From positions 1-43,051 of the forward strand of contig PCVY01000072.1 of NCBI GenBank assembly GCA_002787155.1: DNA of 43,051 bases, read 5' to 3'. The DNA comes from Candidatus Abzuiibacterium crystallinum. Lineage in GTDB: Bacteria > Omnitrophota > Omnitrophia > Omnitrophales > Abzuiibacteriaceae. Positions 23,965-32,775 of this stretch are shown here, in pieces (within the stretch, counting starts at the first letter, position 1; each line of letters opens with the position of its first letter). The position numbers and the translations under genes are program-made. The notes under the pieces were generated by a model, which searched no databases, had not been told where the DNA came from, and was given only the letters and a program-made list of their open reading frames with translations.

Positions 23965-25115
23965 AGCAGGAAACCAAGGATGATTTTTTCATCTCTCTCA
24001 AAACTTATCACCCGCTCATGCTGGCTATCCTGGTTCTTTACTTTGGTCTTTACATTTATTTCAGATTGGTTCAACGGGCGACTGATTATTGGGTGGATGA
24101 AAGAGTCACCGTCGTCGGCATGCAGTATCCGTTTTGGGAATACGTGACTCAGTATATTCCTAAAAATGAATACCATTTACCCGGTGCTTTTGTGCTGTTA
24201 TATCCCATCGGACATTTCCTCACAACCGATAATCGCTACCTGTTTTCCTTACCTTATTTAGTTATCACCGGCATCTTTTATTGGATGCTTGCAACGGTTG
24301 ATTGGCGCAAATTGCTTCAGCTTAAATTTCTCAGCGTCAAGGAAAGCCACTGGATCAATCTCGCGGTTTGTGTGCTCATGGCTTATCACATACATCAAAT
24401 CGTTCATGCGTTGGAAGTCAGGCCGTATGCTGTTTTGAGTTTGCTGGCCTTATTGGCGTTGTGGGCTGTGTGGCGCTGTTACGCGGCTCGAACTTTTCGA
24501 ATTGGTCTGTTTGCCGTGTTGATTGTGATAGGGCTTTTTCATAATTATGGGTTGTTGATGATTGCATTGGCCGGACTCTTTCTTTTAACCTCAGAATTTT
24601 TTAATAGCCCGGAAAAGACTTTCACCAGCTGCTTTCAGGTTTTGAAGGAGCATCGCTCGTTTCTGGCAACTTTGGCCGGAGTAGTCATATTGTGCATTCC
24701 TTTGTTGATGCTTTATTATCGTTTACCGGTATTTGAAGGATTTGATCTAAAGCATTTTGACTATATTGATCCATACATGTATATCCATAAAGGCTGGGAA
24801 GGCATTATCCAGGTTATCGCGATTGATTATGGCTTGACTGGATTTCTTAAGATATGGATTCGCCCTGTTTTGGTTGCGGCTTGTCTGATTGGATCATTGA
24901 TTTTCATGATAAAACGGATGTGGGCGGCACTTTTATTTCCCATTGTGTTTGTGGTAATCCCAACGTTGATGATGTATGTGTTCTCGGTTTATTCGGGATA
25001 TTACTTTGTACAGCGGCAATTTGTTTGGGTGATGCCGTTCTGGCTTGTTTATAATGCTGCTTGTTTGCTGGTAACGATTCATACCGCTCGAGAGTGGATG
25101 AAAACTCGCACATGA
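23961..25115 (+). CDS. Polytopic membrane protein, GT-C (PMT/ArnT-like) glycosyltransferase candidate
   Basis: A 384-residue protein with about nine hydrophobic segments. The first periplasmic loop holds DYWVDERVTVVG, an acidic pair at the position where GT-C enzymes such as ArnT and PMT bind metal or polyprenyl phosphate, followed by YHLPGAFVLLYPIGHFL. This points to a transferase using a polyprenyl-phosphate-linked sugar at the periplasmic face. It lies directly before a DPM1-like synthase that could make such a donor. Family-level assignment only; the acceptor and sugar are unknown. Confidence 0.65.
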   Translation: MKQETKDDFFISLKTYHPLMLAILVLYFGLYIYFRLVQRATDYWVDERVTVVGMQYPFWEYVTQYIPKNEYHLPGAFVLLYPIGHFLTTDNRYLFSLPYLVITGIFYWMLATVDWRKLLQLKFLSVKESHWINLAVCVLMAYHIHQIVHALEVRPYAVLSLLALLALWAVWRCYAARTFRIGLFAVLIVIGLFHNYGLLMIALAGLFLLTSEFFNSPEKTFTSCFQVLKEHRSFLATLAGVVILCIPLLMLYYRLPVFEGFDLKHFDYIDPYMYIHKGWEGIIQVIAIDYGLTGFLKIWIRPVLVAACLIGSLIFMIKRMWAALLFPIVFVVIPTLMMYVFSVYSGYYFVQRQFVWVMPFWLVYNAACLLVTIHTAREWMKTRT

Positions 25116-25142
25116 CATGTTTCCCTAGATTTTTTTAATGCC

Positions 25143-25844
25143 ATGATGGTTTCACTCATTATTCCAACCTACAATGAAGCTGCCAACATTGGTCACGTGA
25201 TTGAGCAAGCCAAAAAAGTTTTAGCTGATTGTCCGTATGAAATTATCGTGGTGGATGATGATTCGCCGGATCAAACCTGGAGTATTGTCAGCGATTTTTC
25301 TAAGACTGATGCCGCCATCCAAATCATCAGGCGTACGCATCAGAGAGGTCTGAGCTCGGCAGTGGTAGCAGGTTTTGAACATGCCAATGGGGATATTTTG
25401 GCTGTCATGGATGCTGACTTGTCTCACGACATACGCTTACTGCCCGAGATGATTTGTGTCATTCAAAAAGAACCCTATGATTTTGTAATTGGTTCTCGCA
25501 GAGTAACCGGCGGCAGCGAAGCCGATTGGAGTTGGTATCGGCAGGCGGGTAGTTATGCCGCGACCCAATTAGCCCGGTTTCTCACAGGCGTTCAAATTGC
25601 GGATCCAATGAGTGGTTTTTTTTGTATCAAAAAAGACACCTTTATTCATGTGAGATCTTTATTGCGTCCCAAAGGTTATAAGATTTTGTTAGAGTTACTT
25701 GTGAAATCAAAATCAAAACAGTTAAAAGAATTACCTTACCAATTTATTAATCGAAGACAAGGCGAGAGCAAAGTATCCATGCGTGTGATCGTTGCCTTTC
25801 TTTTTCAGCTCATTGAGTTGACTATCTTCAAATTAAAATCATGA
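25143..25844 (+). CDS. Polyprenol monophosphomannose synthase-like GT2 (DPM1 type)
   Basis: A 233-residue family 2 glycosyltransferase closest to DPM1: SLIIPTYNEAANIG, VVDDDSPDQTW, RGLSSAVVAGFEHANGDILAVMDADLSHD, IGSRRVTGGSE, DPMSGFF and the C-terminal RRQGESKVS. These enzymes transfer a hexose, usually mannose, from GDP-mannose to polyprenyl phosphate. It has no full C-terminal membrane domain. It sits between two polytopic membrane proteins and overlaps the second in ATGA, which fits supply of a lipid-linked donor to GT-C enzymes. Confidence 0.9.
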   Translation: MMVSLIIPTYNEAANIGHVIEQAKKVLADCPYEIIVVDDDSPDQTWSIVSDFSKTDAAIQIIRRTHQRGLSSAVVAGFEHANGDILAVMDADLSHDIRLLPEMICVIQKEPYDFVIGSRRVTGGSEADWSWYRQAGSYAATQLARFLTGVQIADPMSGFFCIKKDTFIHVRSLLRPKGYKILLELLVKSKSKQLKELPYQFINRRQGESKVSMRVIVAFLFQLIELTIFKLKS

Positions 25845-27331
25845 ATAACACAAAAAAATATCAATTACCGGAAGTTGGGGAAGCAGAGGAGCGGCTCGCG
25901 GGAAGCCTTTTGAGCCTGTGGTTGATCGGCATGTTGACTTTATTCATTATCATGCCGCCTTATTGGGCGCTTATGGATGATCATGGCCATTTGTTGCGTG
26001 CCAGCCGAGGCTTTGACGGCCTTAATTTGTGGCAATTCATCCTGCATTATTTGCAGGATGATAGAGGATGGGGCATGTTTCGACCGCTTTATGCTGCTTT
26101 CATTTATTTATTTTATGGCACGTTCTGGCAATCAAGCGCACTGGCGTATCTCGTGATTTATCTGATGAATGTGGCTATCTTTTACGGATGGGGATGTCTT
26201 TTTGAGCAGACAGTGCAAATAAGCCTCCAAGCCCGGACGAACCAGACCAGAGTTTATCGGTGGTTATTTGTTGTCTTTTGTTTTTTATTTTCCTCAAATT
26301 ACCCCATGTTTTTCTTTGCTTCTTTACAGGAACGCTTAATTTTGTTGTTTGGTCTCTTGGCGTATGGCAGTTTTATTCATTTAATGACCCGCTCAGAAAA
26401 GGGATTGATCAATAGCTGTCTTTTCTTTTTAGGCCTTTATCTGGCAATTTTATCAAAAGCAACTGCAGTGGCATTTATCCCTTGTTTTTTCATTGGGTTT
26501 TTGTTGCGATGGCGTGAAACACGCGAGAAGCAATATGGCTGGATTCTTCTATGGCTTATCGTTTCCGGGCTATGTTTTTCCCAAATTTTTCTAAGTGCCA
26601 GGCAAGGGTATACAGACGGTTATCAATTTCAATCAGTCGTTGATCATTTCTTGCATGGCGGAAAGCGTTTTTTTACACCTTTTTGGTTTGCGACAGGCAC
26701 AATAATCGCCTTAGCAATCGGCCGTAAACTCTTCCGGTTTAAAAGTTCTCCAACAGATTTTTTTCTGCTCCTGTCGTGGCCTTTCCTTGTTTTGTGTTTT
26801 CTCATTGTGATGCTGCCATGGCGGGCGTTAATTAATTATTATTTGATTATACCAACGGGTCTTTTCTGGGCTGGTTGTAAAATAATAGGATGCATTTTAC
26901 TTGCCTTATTATGCCAAAGATTAACACGCATACCGGTAGTGCTGATTGTTACGCTTGCCGCTTTTGGTGTTTCCGTTCCGTGTGCACGAAAAGTGTGGCA
27001 GATTGCTCAACAACATCACACAACGCGCGCAGCAGTTGAATTTCTGAGAACAGAATTGTCGCATGATGCAAAATCTGATTTCATGATCCGTATGCCCATG
27101 CCTTGCATTGAAGCAGCTGATGCGATGAGTGCTTACATTGGTCAGCCAGAGAAGATTAAGTTTTTGCACGACAATGACCCTTTCCATCAACTGCCATCAG
27201 GCGGGGTGAGGCAATTATTGGTTTTAAATGGAGAATGTGCTGAGGTGCCGAAAGATTTTGAGCCGCGTCAGCAGATTTTCCGTCAAAATCCCTGGGTCAT
27301 TTACGAGCGTAACGCCGAGATGAAAAGGTAA
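25841..27331 (+). CDS. Polytopic membrane protein, possible GT-C glycosyltransferase
   Basis: A 496-residue protein with about ten hydrophobic segments spread over its length and a short soluble C-terminus. The first extracytoplasmic loop has WALMDDHGHLLRASRGFDG, an acidic motif like that of GT-C enzymes, and a second loop has GWGMFRPLY. Overlap of its start with the stop of the DPM1-like gene suggests use of that gene's lipid-linked sugar. No closer family was recognised; a polymerase-like role cannot be excluded. Confidence 0.6.
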   Translation: MNNTKKYQLPEVGEAEERLAGSLLSLWLIGMLTLFIIMPPYWALMDDHGHLLRASRGFDGLNLWQFILHYLQDDRGWGMFRPLYAAFIYLFYGTFWQSSALAYLVIYLMNVAIFYGWGCLFEQTVQISLQARTNQTRVYRWLFVVFCFLFSSNYPMFFFASLQERLILLFGLLAYGSFIHLMTRSEKGLINSCLFFLGLYLAILSKATAVAFIPCFFIGFLLRWRETREKQYGWILLWLIVSGLCFSQIFLSARQGYTDGYQFQSVVDHFLHGGKRFFTPFWFATGTIIALAIGRKLFRFKSSPTDFFLLLSWPFLVLCFLIVMLPWRALINYYLIIPTGLFWAGCKIIGCILLALLCQRLTRIPVVLIVTLAAFGVSVPCARKVWQIAQQHHTTRAAVEFLRTELSHDAKSDFMIRMPMPCIEAADAMSAYIGQPEKIKFLHDNDPFHQLPSGGVRQLLVLNGECAEVPKDFEPRQQIFRQNPWVIYERNAEMKR

Positions 27332-27339
27332 CCGTTCCC

Positions 27340-28536
27340 ATGCGCATTTTAATGATACACAATTATTATCGGCAACGCGGCGGTGAGGACTTTTATGTTG
27401 ATTCATTGACTGATCTTTTAACCAAACAAGGTCATCAAATCTTTAAGTTTTATCGTTACTCGGCCACTCAAGATCATCCGTCTGCTTCCCCAGTGACGAA
27501 GCTTAGCCGCACCTCCTATGCTCATCTGAAACATGCCTTGGAAGTTTTGATTGGAGAAGTTCGTCCGGAGATTGCACATGTTCACAATCTTTATCCTTTC
27601 ATTGGCAACCAAATGTATCATGTTTTAAGAGCACTCCAAATTCCCGTTGTACAAACTGTGCACAATCATCGTCTGATGTGTCTCAACGGTCTTTTTATGT
27701 TAAATGATGGAACGCATTGTCGTCGCTGCCAGGCCGGAAATTTTTTTCATGGCGTATCTCGCAAATGTTACCAAAATAGTTTGGTAAAAAGTGCCTACAT
27801 GGCTATTCAGCTATCCCAATTTCGTACGCAAGATCTACGGAGTCCGCTTGTGAATTGTTTTATTTGCCCCAGTCATTACATCAAAAAGAGAATGCAAGAA
27901 ATGGGGGTTGCAGAAAATCGTCTTTCGTGTCTGCCTCACTTTTTAGAACCTCCGGCGGATATACTGCCTGTGAAGCAAGATAATCAGAAACCCTACGCTG
28001 TTTATTTGGGACGACTTTCAAAAGAGAAGGGTGTCCTGACATTATTAAAAGCATTTGAAGATATGAATGATATAGAACTCAAGGTGATTGGAGAAGGCGA
28101 ATTGGCTTCTCTGATCGATCAACACATCCGGGAAAAGCGTTTAAATCACATCGCACGTTTGGGTTACGTAACGGGTGAGGAAAAGCTGCGTCTCATTGGC
28201 TCGGCTGCCTGTCTGGTGGCGCCATCGGAATGCGAAGAATCGTTTGGGCTTTCAGTATTAGAAGGTTTTCGTTTAGGTGTTCCGGTGATTGCGACTGATT
28301 TGGGTAGTTTGCCTGAGTTGGTTTGCGATGGTAAAAATGGCTGGCTGATATCACCCGGAGATGTGAACGCATTACGGACAGCTGTGAAACAAGCGAGTTT
28401 TCAAGATGACAAAACATGCCTGCAAATGTCACAGTGCGCCAAGCAAACCTTCGAAGAAAAGCACACCCCCCAAGTAGTGTATTTCCAATTACTCGAGGTT
28501 TACCAGAGAGCTCGCAGCCTTTTGGCAGTAAAATAA
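27340..28536 (+). CDS. GT4-family glycosyltransferase
   Basis: A GT-B glycosyltransferase of 398 residues acting in the cytoplasm on the growing glycan. It has the N-terminal HNYYRQRGGED loop of many GT4 enzymes, a family-typical Cys/His-rich insert (HRLMCLNGLFMLNDGTHCRRC), the donor-domain YLGRLSKEKGVLTLL and the acidic EX7E region in APSECEESFGLSVLEGF, followed by GVPVIATDLGSLPELV. It starts 8 bases after the preceding gene and ends this operon segment. Donor and linkage are unknown. Confidence 0.93.
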   Translation: MRILMIHNYYRQRGGEDFYVDSLTDLLTKQGHQIFKFYRYSATQDHPSASPVTKLSRTSYAHLKHALEVLIGEVRPEIAHVHNLYPFIGNQMYHVLRALQIPVVQTVHNHRLMCLNGLFMLNDGTHCRRCQAGNFFHGVSRKCYQNSLVKSAYMAIQLSQFRTQDLRSPLVNCFICPSHYIKKRMQEMGVAENRLSCLPHFLEPPADILPVKQDNQKPYAVYLGRLSKEKGVLTLLKAFEDMNDIELKVIGEGELASLIDQHIREKRLNHIARLGYVTGEEKLRLIGSAACLVAPSECEESFGLSVLEGFRLGVPVIATDLGSLPELVCDGKNGWLISPGDVNALRTAVKQASFQDDKTCLQMSQCAKQTFEEKHTPQVVYFQLLEVYQRARSLLAVK

Positions 28537-28592
28537 GGTGTTAATATATTGTTTTAGATGCCAAAAAAGGCTTTATCGGGTTTAGTAGACCG

Positions 28593-28601
28593 TGTTAAAA
28601 T
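28593..28601 (+). promoter_or_regulatory. Possible extended -10 promoter before pseB
   Basis: TGTTAAAAT (TGn then TAAAAT, 5 of 6) lies in the 156-base gap before pseB, the largest gap in the + strand cluster. No good -35 is present. GTGT and ACAC arms flank the hexamer, which could be an operator. The rest of the gap (28537-28692) holds no gene that I can see. Confidence 0.35.
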
Positions 28602-28681
28602 ACACTTTATATTAGCTCTAATGACTCAGCTAAGAACCATCTCGAAGCAGCCTTTCATCGGCAAAAATTTTAATTTTATTT

Positions 28682-28686
28682 GGAGG
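28682..28686 (+). promoter_or_regulatory. Strong Shine-Dalgarno site of pseB
   Basis: GGAGG is placed 6 bases before ATG 28693. It is one of the two best ribosome sites in the window, consistent with the first gene of a new transcription unit. Confidence 0.7.
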
Positions 28687-28692
28687 TAGGGA

Positions 28693-29691
28693 ATGGACTT
28701 TTCTAATTTAACCGTGTTGGTCACCGGGGGCACAGGTTCTTTCGGTAAGGCTTTTACCCGTTGGATGATCGACAAATGTAGGCCAAAAAAAATTATCATT
28801 TTTAGCCGTGACGAGCTCAAACAGAGCGAGATGGCGAAAGAATTTCACTATGAAGGGCTGCGCTATTTTATTGGTGATGTCAGAGATCGCGACCGTTTGT
28901 TTCGTGCTTTTAAAGGTGTTGACGTTGTTGTTCATGCCGCTGCTTTAAAGCAAGTGCCCACCCTTGAATATAATCCTTTCGAAGCCGTTCTCACCAACGT
29001 AATTGGGGCTGAAAATATCATCTCAGCTGCATTGGATCAAGGTGTCAAGAAAGTCGTAGCCCTCAGTACTGACAAAGCTGTTAATCCGGTCAATTTGTAC
29101 GGTGCAACTAAATTATGTGCCGAAAAATTGTTTTCGGCAGCCAGTGCTTATTCCGGTTTAGAAGGAACGCGTTTTTGCACGGTCCGTTACGGTAATGTAA
29201 TCGGTAGTCGAGGTAGTGTCATTCCTCTTTTTAAAGCACAAAGACAAACCGGTACTATTACCATTACGCATCCGGAGATGAGCCGATTTTGGCTCACGCT
29301 TGATCAAGCCATTGAGTTGGTTTTAAAAGCGCTTGATGAAACACAAGGGAGTGAAATATTTGTACCAAAAGTTCCGACCATGACGCTGATGGACTTAGCG
29401 GAATCCATCGCACCTGGCTGTGAGCAGAAAATAATCGGAATTCGGCCTGGTGAAAAATTGCACGAGGTTCTCATCACCGAAGATGAAGGACATCGGACTT
29501 ATGATGCAGGAAGTCATTATGTGATTTATCCCGCTTTTGAGTTTCAAGTGCATGTTATTCCAAAACATTTTAAAAGACTACCTGATCAATTTAGATATAG
29601 CAGTGACAATCCGGCCAATCGCATGACAATCGAGGAGTTAAGAGCTATTGTTAATGAAAAATCAGAGTCAATTGTCACCGAAACCGTCTAA
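28693..29691 (+). CDS. pseB: UDP-GlcNAc 4,6-dehydratase (inverting), pseudaminic acid pathway
   Basis: First step of pseudaminic acid synthesis: dehydration and C5 epimerisation of UDP-GlcNAc. The 332-residue SDR protein has VTGGTGSFGKAFTR, IFSRDELKQSEMAKEF, YFIGDVRDRDRL, HAAALKQVPTLEYNP and VALSTDKAVNPVNLYGATKL, all typical of the PseB/FlaA1 group, and the later GEKLHEVLITEDE. The strong ribosome site fixes the start. The next gene, the cognate transaminase, overlaps it by about 38 bases. Confidence 0.96.
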   Translation: MDFSNLTVLVTGGTGSFGKAFTRWMIDKCRPKKIIIFSRDELKQSEMAKEFHYEGLRYFIGDVRDRDRLFRAFKGVDVVVHAAALKQVPTLEYNPFEAVLTNVIGAENIISAALDQGVKKVVALSTDKAVNPVNLYGATKLCAEKLFSAASAYSGLEGTRFCTVRYGNVIGSRGSVIPLFKAQRQTGTITITHPEMSRFWLTLDQAIELVLKALDETQGSEIFVPKVPTMTLMDLAESIAPGCEQKIIGIRPGEKLHEVLITEDEGHRTYDAGSHYVIYPAFEFQVHVIPKHFKRLPDQFRYSSDNPANRMTIEELRAIVNEKSESIVTETV

Positions 29692-30871
29692 CGAACTCAC
29701 TTCGAGCTCTTCATTTATTCCCTATAGCCGACAAGAAATTGATGAAGAAGATATCCGAGCTGTTACGGATGTGCTGCGCTCTCCCTACATTACGCAAGGC
29801 GAATACGTTGCTCGGTTTGAAGAAGCATTGGCTGAGTACACCCAAACACCATTTGCAGTGGTTTTCTCAAGCGGAACCGCAGCGCTTCACGCCGCTTGCT
29901 TAGCGGCAGGTGTTCAAGCGGGGGACGAAGTTATTACTTCCGCTTTAACTTTTGTGGCGAGTGCCAATTGCGCTGTTTACAGTGGCGCTACCCCCATCCT
30001 GAGCGATATCGATCCAGCACACCTATGTTTGGATCCATCACAACTTGAAAAGAAAATAACAAAGAAAACAAAAGTAATTATCCCGGTTGATTTTGCGGGG
30101 CGCGCGGCACCATTGGAGGAAATTAGAAAGATTGCAAAAGCACATCACTTAGCGGTCATCGAGGATGCTTGCCATGCTTTGGGCGCTACTTATCGCCATC
30201 AGAAAATAGGCAGCTTTTCCGATATGACTGTTTTCAGCTTTCACCCGGTTAAATCTATTACCACTGGTGAAGGCGGAGCAATCACGACGAGCGACCCCGC
30301 TTATTATGAACGATTAAAACAAATAAGGCATCATGGTATCGTGAAAAATTACGAGGATTTACTCTCGAAACAAGATGCTGAAAATGCGTTTTACTATGAA
30401 GTTCAGTCTTTGGGGTATAATTATCGAATCACCGATTTTCAATGCGCCTTAGGTCTTAGTCAGTTAAAAAAACTCGATCGGTTTATTGCGGCACGAAACC
30501 AGTTAGCCGAACGTTACCATCACGCATTGAAAGAAATCCCGGAAGTGGTTCCGGCGCCTTTACCGGAACCCGACACTCGTCACGCTTATCACTTATACCC
30601 CATTCAAATTAAATCTCAAAACTCAAAAGTCAATCGAGACAGCATTTGTCGGCATTTTTTTGAAGCAGGCATTCGTGTCCAAGTACATTATGTGCCCTTG
30701 CATCTACACCCGTTTTATCAACAGCAATTTGGTTATCAAAAAGGTCAATTTCCTCATGCGGAAACGTATTATCAAAATGCCCTCAGCTTACCCATTTTTC
30801 CGGGTCTGACGGAGGCGCAGCAAACCCATGTCATTCAAAGTTTAAAGGCGTTTATCAATGCCAACCGTTAA
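29654..30871 (+). CDS. pseC: UDP-4-amino-4,6-dideoxy-N-acetyl-altrosamine transaminase
   Basis: Second step of pseudaminic acid synthesis, adding the 4-amino group with PLP and glutamate. The 405 residues have IPYSRQEIDEEDI, SPYITQGEYVARFE, FSSGTAALHAACLAAGV, VIEDACHALGATY and the PLP lysine in FSFHPVKSITTGEGGA, then HHGIVKNYEDLL and LGYNYRITDFQCALGLSQL. ATG 29654 is preferred over TTG 29648; the first 20 or so residues inside the pseB overlap are low in conservation character. It overlaps the aldo/keto reductase gene by 14 bases. Confidence 0.95.
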   Translation: MKNQSQLSPKPSNELTSSSSFIPYSRQEIDEEDIRAVTDVLRSPYITQGEYVARFEEALAEYTQTPFAVVFSSGTAALHAACLAAGVQAGDEVITSALTFVASANCAVYSGATPILSDIDPAHLCLDPSQLEKKITKKTKVIIPVDFAGRAAPLEEIRKIAKAHHLAVIEDACHALGATYRHQKIGSFSDMTVFSFHPVKSITTGEGGAITTSDPAYYERLKQIRHHGIVKNYEDLLSKQDAENAFYYEVQSLGYNYRITDFQCALGLSQLKKLDRFIAARNQLAERYHHALKEIPEVVPAPLPEPDTRHAYHLYPIQIKSQNSKVNRDSICRHFFEAGIRVQVHYVPLHLHPFYQQQFGYQKGQFPHAETYYQNALSLPIFPGLTEAQQTHVIQSLKAFINANR

Positions 30872-31784
30872 AACCAATCTGTCTCAATTTGTGGTCGGAA
30901 CCGCTCAATTGGGGATGCCTTATGGTATCAAAAATAAAAGCGGTAGGCCTGACCAAGCCGAAGCGTTTGAGATGATTCAATGCGCTATCCGGGAAGATGT
31001 GATTTTTTTTGATACCGCACAGGCTTACGGTGACAGTGAGAAAATTCTGGGAAACTGTTTTGAGGCATTGCACGCGGCAGATAAAGTTCGTGTGATTACA
31101 AAACTTGATCCCAGCACTGAAGCTTCCTCTGCACAAACCATTTTAGATACTGTCCATGTTTCGCTTAGGCAATTAAAAATTTCTTCTCTTTTTGGATGTC
31201 TGTTGCATCGGGGTAAAGAACTCGATGCCTGGTCCGGCAAATACGAAGATATCTTTATGCAGCTTAAACGTGCCGGCATGATTCAACATGCGGGCGTTTC
31301 AATTTATTCGGAATCTGAATTTAAAAAAGCGCTCCAAATCAAAGAGATCGATCTCATTCAATTGCCGTTTAATTTGATTGATCAACGGGCGGCACGGGAA
31401 GGGTGGTTTGAAGCGGCAGAGGCAGCCGGGAAAAAGATCTTTATCAGAAGCATTTATTTGCAGGGCTTTTTATTGATGCAGCCCGAAGAACTGCCCACGT
31501 ATATGTTATTTGCCCAGCCTATTCTTAAAGCGGTTGTGCGCCTTTGTCGTGAATTACAGATGAATCCGCAAGAGCTGGCGTTCTCTTTTGCGTTGAATCA
31601 AAGCAAAAATAGTTTCATGGTCGTTGGTGCGGAAACTCAAAAACAATTGGCGGATAACATTCAGTTGTTCAAATTAACTCAAAAACCTGTGTCACAGGAA
31701 CCATTGGAGGCTTTCTACCAAACGATGCAATCAGATCCCGGCTATGCTCGTTTAATCGATCCGTCCCAGTGGCACTCGCGTTGA
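30858..31784 (+). CDS. Aldo/keto reductase
   Basis: A 308-residue AKR-fold oxidoreductase. The N-terminal VVGTAQLGMPYGI and the catalytic residues are visible: Asp and Tyr in FFDTAQAYGDSE, Lys in VITKLD and His in CLLHRG, so the tetrad looks intact. Members of this group occur in nonulosonic acid and other sugar clusters, but no such step exists in the standard pseudaminic acid pathway. It is embedded between pseC and a second NeuB-family gene with a 14-base overlap and a 7-base gap. The substrate is unknown; a keto or aldehyde sugar intermediate is the natural guess. Confidence 0.88.
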   Translation: MPTVKTNLSQFVVGTAQLGMPYGIKNKSGRPDQAEAFEMIQCAIREDVIFFDTAQAYGDSEKILGNCFEALHAADKVRVITKLDPSTEASSAQTILDTVHVSLRQLKISSLFGCLLHRGKELDAWSGKYEDIFMQLKRAGMIQHAGVSIYSESEFKKALQIKEIDLIQLPFNLIDQRAAREGWFEAAEAAGKKIFIRSIYLQGFLLMQPEELPTYMLFAQPILKAVVRLCRELQMNPQELAFSFALNQSKNSFMVVGAETQKQLADNIQLFKLTQKPVSQEPLEAFYQTMQSDPGYARLIDPSQWHSR

Positions 31785-31791
31785 GGTTGTA

Positions 31792-32775
31792 ATGGCAGAA
31801 AAAAAAGATATACATATTATTGCAGAGATCGCGCAAGGGTATGAGGGTAAACCTGAGTATGTGCATCAATTTCTTGAGACCGTCAAACAGACGAAAGCAG
31901 ACGCTATCAAATTTCAGATTTTTTATGCGGATGAGTTGGCTTTGCCGGATTACCAATATTATGGTCTATTTAAGAAACTAGAGATTCCATTTGAAATATG
32001 GGCAGAAACGGTTTCAAAGGCGCATGAAGCAGGTTTAAAATTCTATTCCGATGTGTTTGGATTGCGTTCACTGAACGAGCTTGTCCAAATTGGCATTGAC
32101 GGCATTAAAATTCATGCCACTGACATCAATAACGAAATTTTATTAAAAGCAGTAGGGCAAACGGGGAAACCAATTTTTTTAGCGACCGGCGGTTGTGAAA
32201 AAGAAGAAATTAAACATGCCCTTGGTTTTTTAAGAAAATGTGCCGTGACCTTGATGTTTGGATTTCAAGCGGAACCGACCGAGATTATTGATAATCATTT
32301 ACGCCGTATTCCGACTCTGCGGGACGAATTTAAATTACCAGTCGGATTCATGGATCACACCGAAGGCGGGACAGACCTGGCTTATTATTTGCCTTTTATC
32401 GCCATCGGCGCCGGTGCGACCGTGATTGAAAAACACATGACGCTTAATCGGGCGCAAAAAATGGAAGATTACATTTCAGCACTGAACGCGGATGAATTTA
32501 AGGAGTGGTCGATGCGGGTGAAAGCCAGCGCGCCGGCTTTGGGCGAATCACGTTGGCAGCTCACGGCGAAGGAGAAGATGTACCGGAACAAAGTGAAGCG
32601 AACCGTATGCGCAGCAGACAATCTTCAAAAGGGAAAAAAGATCAAGTCAGAACATCTCATTTTAAAACGTTCCGCAAGCAAAGATGCATTCAATGATATG
32701 AGAGAAGTAATTGGTAAGACATTAAAAGAAAACATTAAAGAAAATACGCCCATCAGTAAGGAAATTTTGTCATGA
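31792..32775 (+). CDS. Divergent NeuB/SpsE-family sialic-acid-synthase-like protein
   Basis: A 327-residue TIM-barrel plus SAF-domain protein of the NeuB superfamily, which condenses PEP with an aldose to give a 3-deoxy-2-ulosonic acid. Family residues kept: Glu in IIAEIAQ, IKFQ, and the two metal-site His in FMDHTEGG and IEKHMTL; the SAF domain runs from about 265. Compared with the PseI at 35893, AGSNH is AQGYEG, STPFD is YSDVFG, ASFE is HATDIN and the PDH motif is EDY. It is therefore not a duplicate of PseI and probably uses another aldose. Its stop overlaps the SpsF-type cytidylyltransferase start in ATGA. Confidence 0.85.
   Translation: MAEKKDIHIIAEIAQGYEGKPEYVHQFLETVKQTKADAIKFQIFYADELALPDYQYYGLFKKLEIPFEIWAETVSKAHEAGLKFYSDVFGLRSLNELVQIGIDGIKIHATDINNEILLKAVGQTGKPIFLATGGCEKEEIKHALGFLRKCAVTLMFGFQAEPTEIIDNHLRRIPTLRDEFKLPVGFMDHTEGGTDLAYYLPFIAIGAGATVIEKHMTLNRAQKMEDYISALNADEFKEWSMRVKASAPALGESRWQLTAKEKMYRNKVKRTVCAADNLQKGKKIKSEHLILKRSASKDAFNDMREVIGKTLKENIKENTPISKEILS

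Noticed and set aside
28518..28570. Long-range hairpin from the end of the GT4 gene into the gap before pseB
   Set aside because: The 8-bp stem has a loop of about 30 bases and no T-run after it, so it does not qualify as a terminator.
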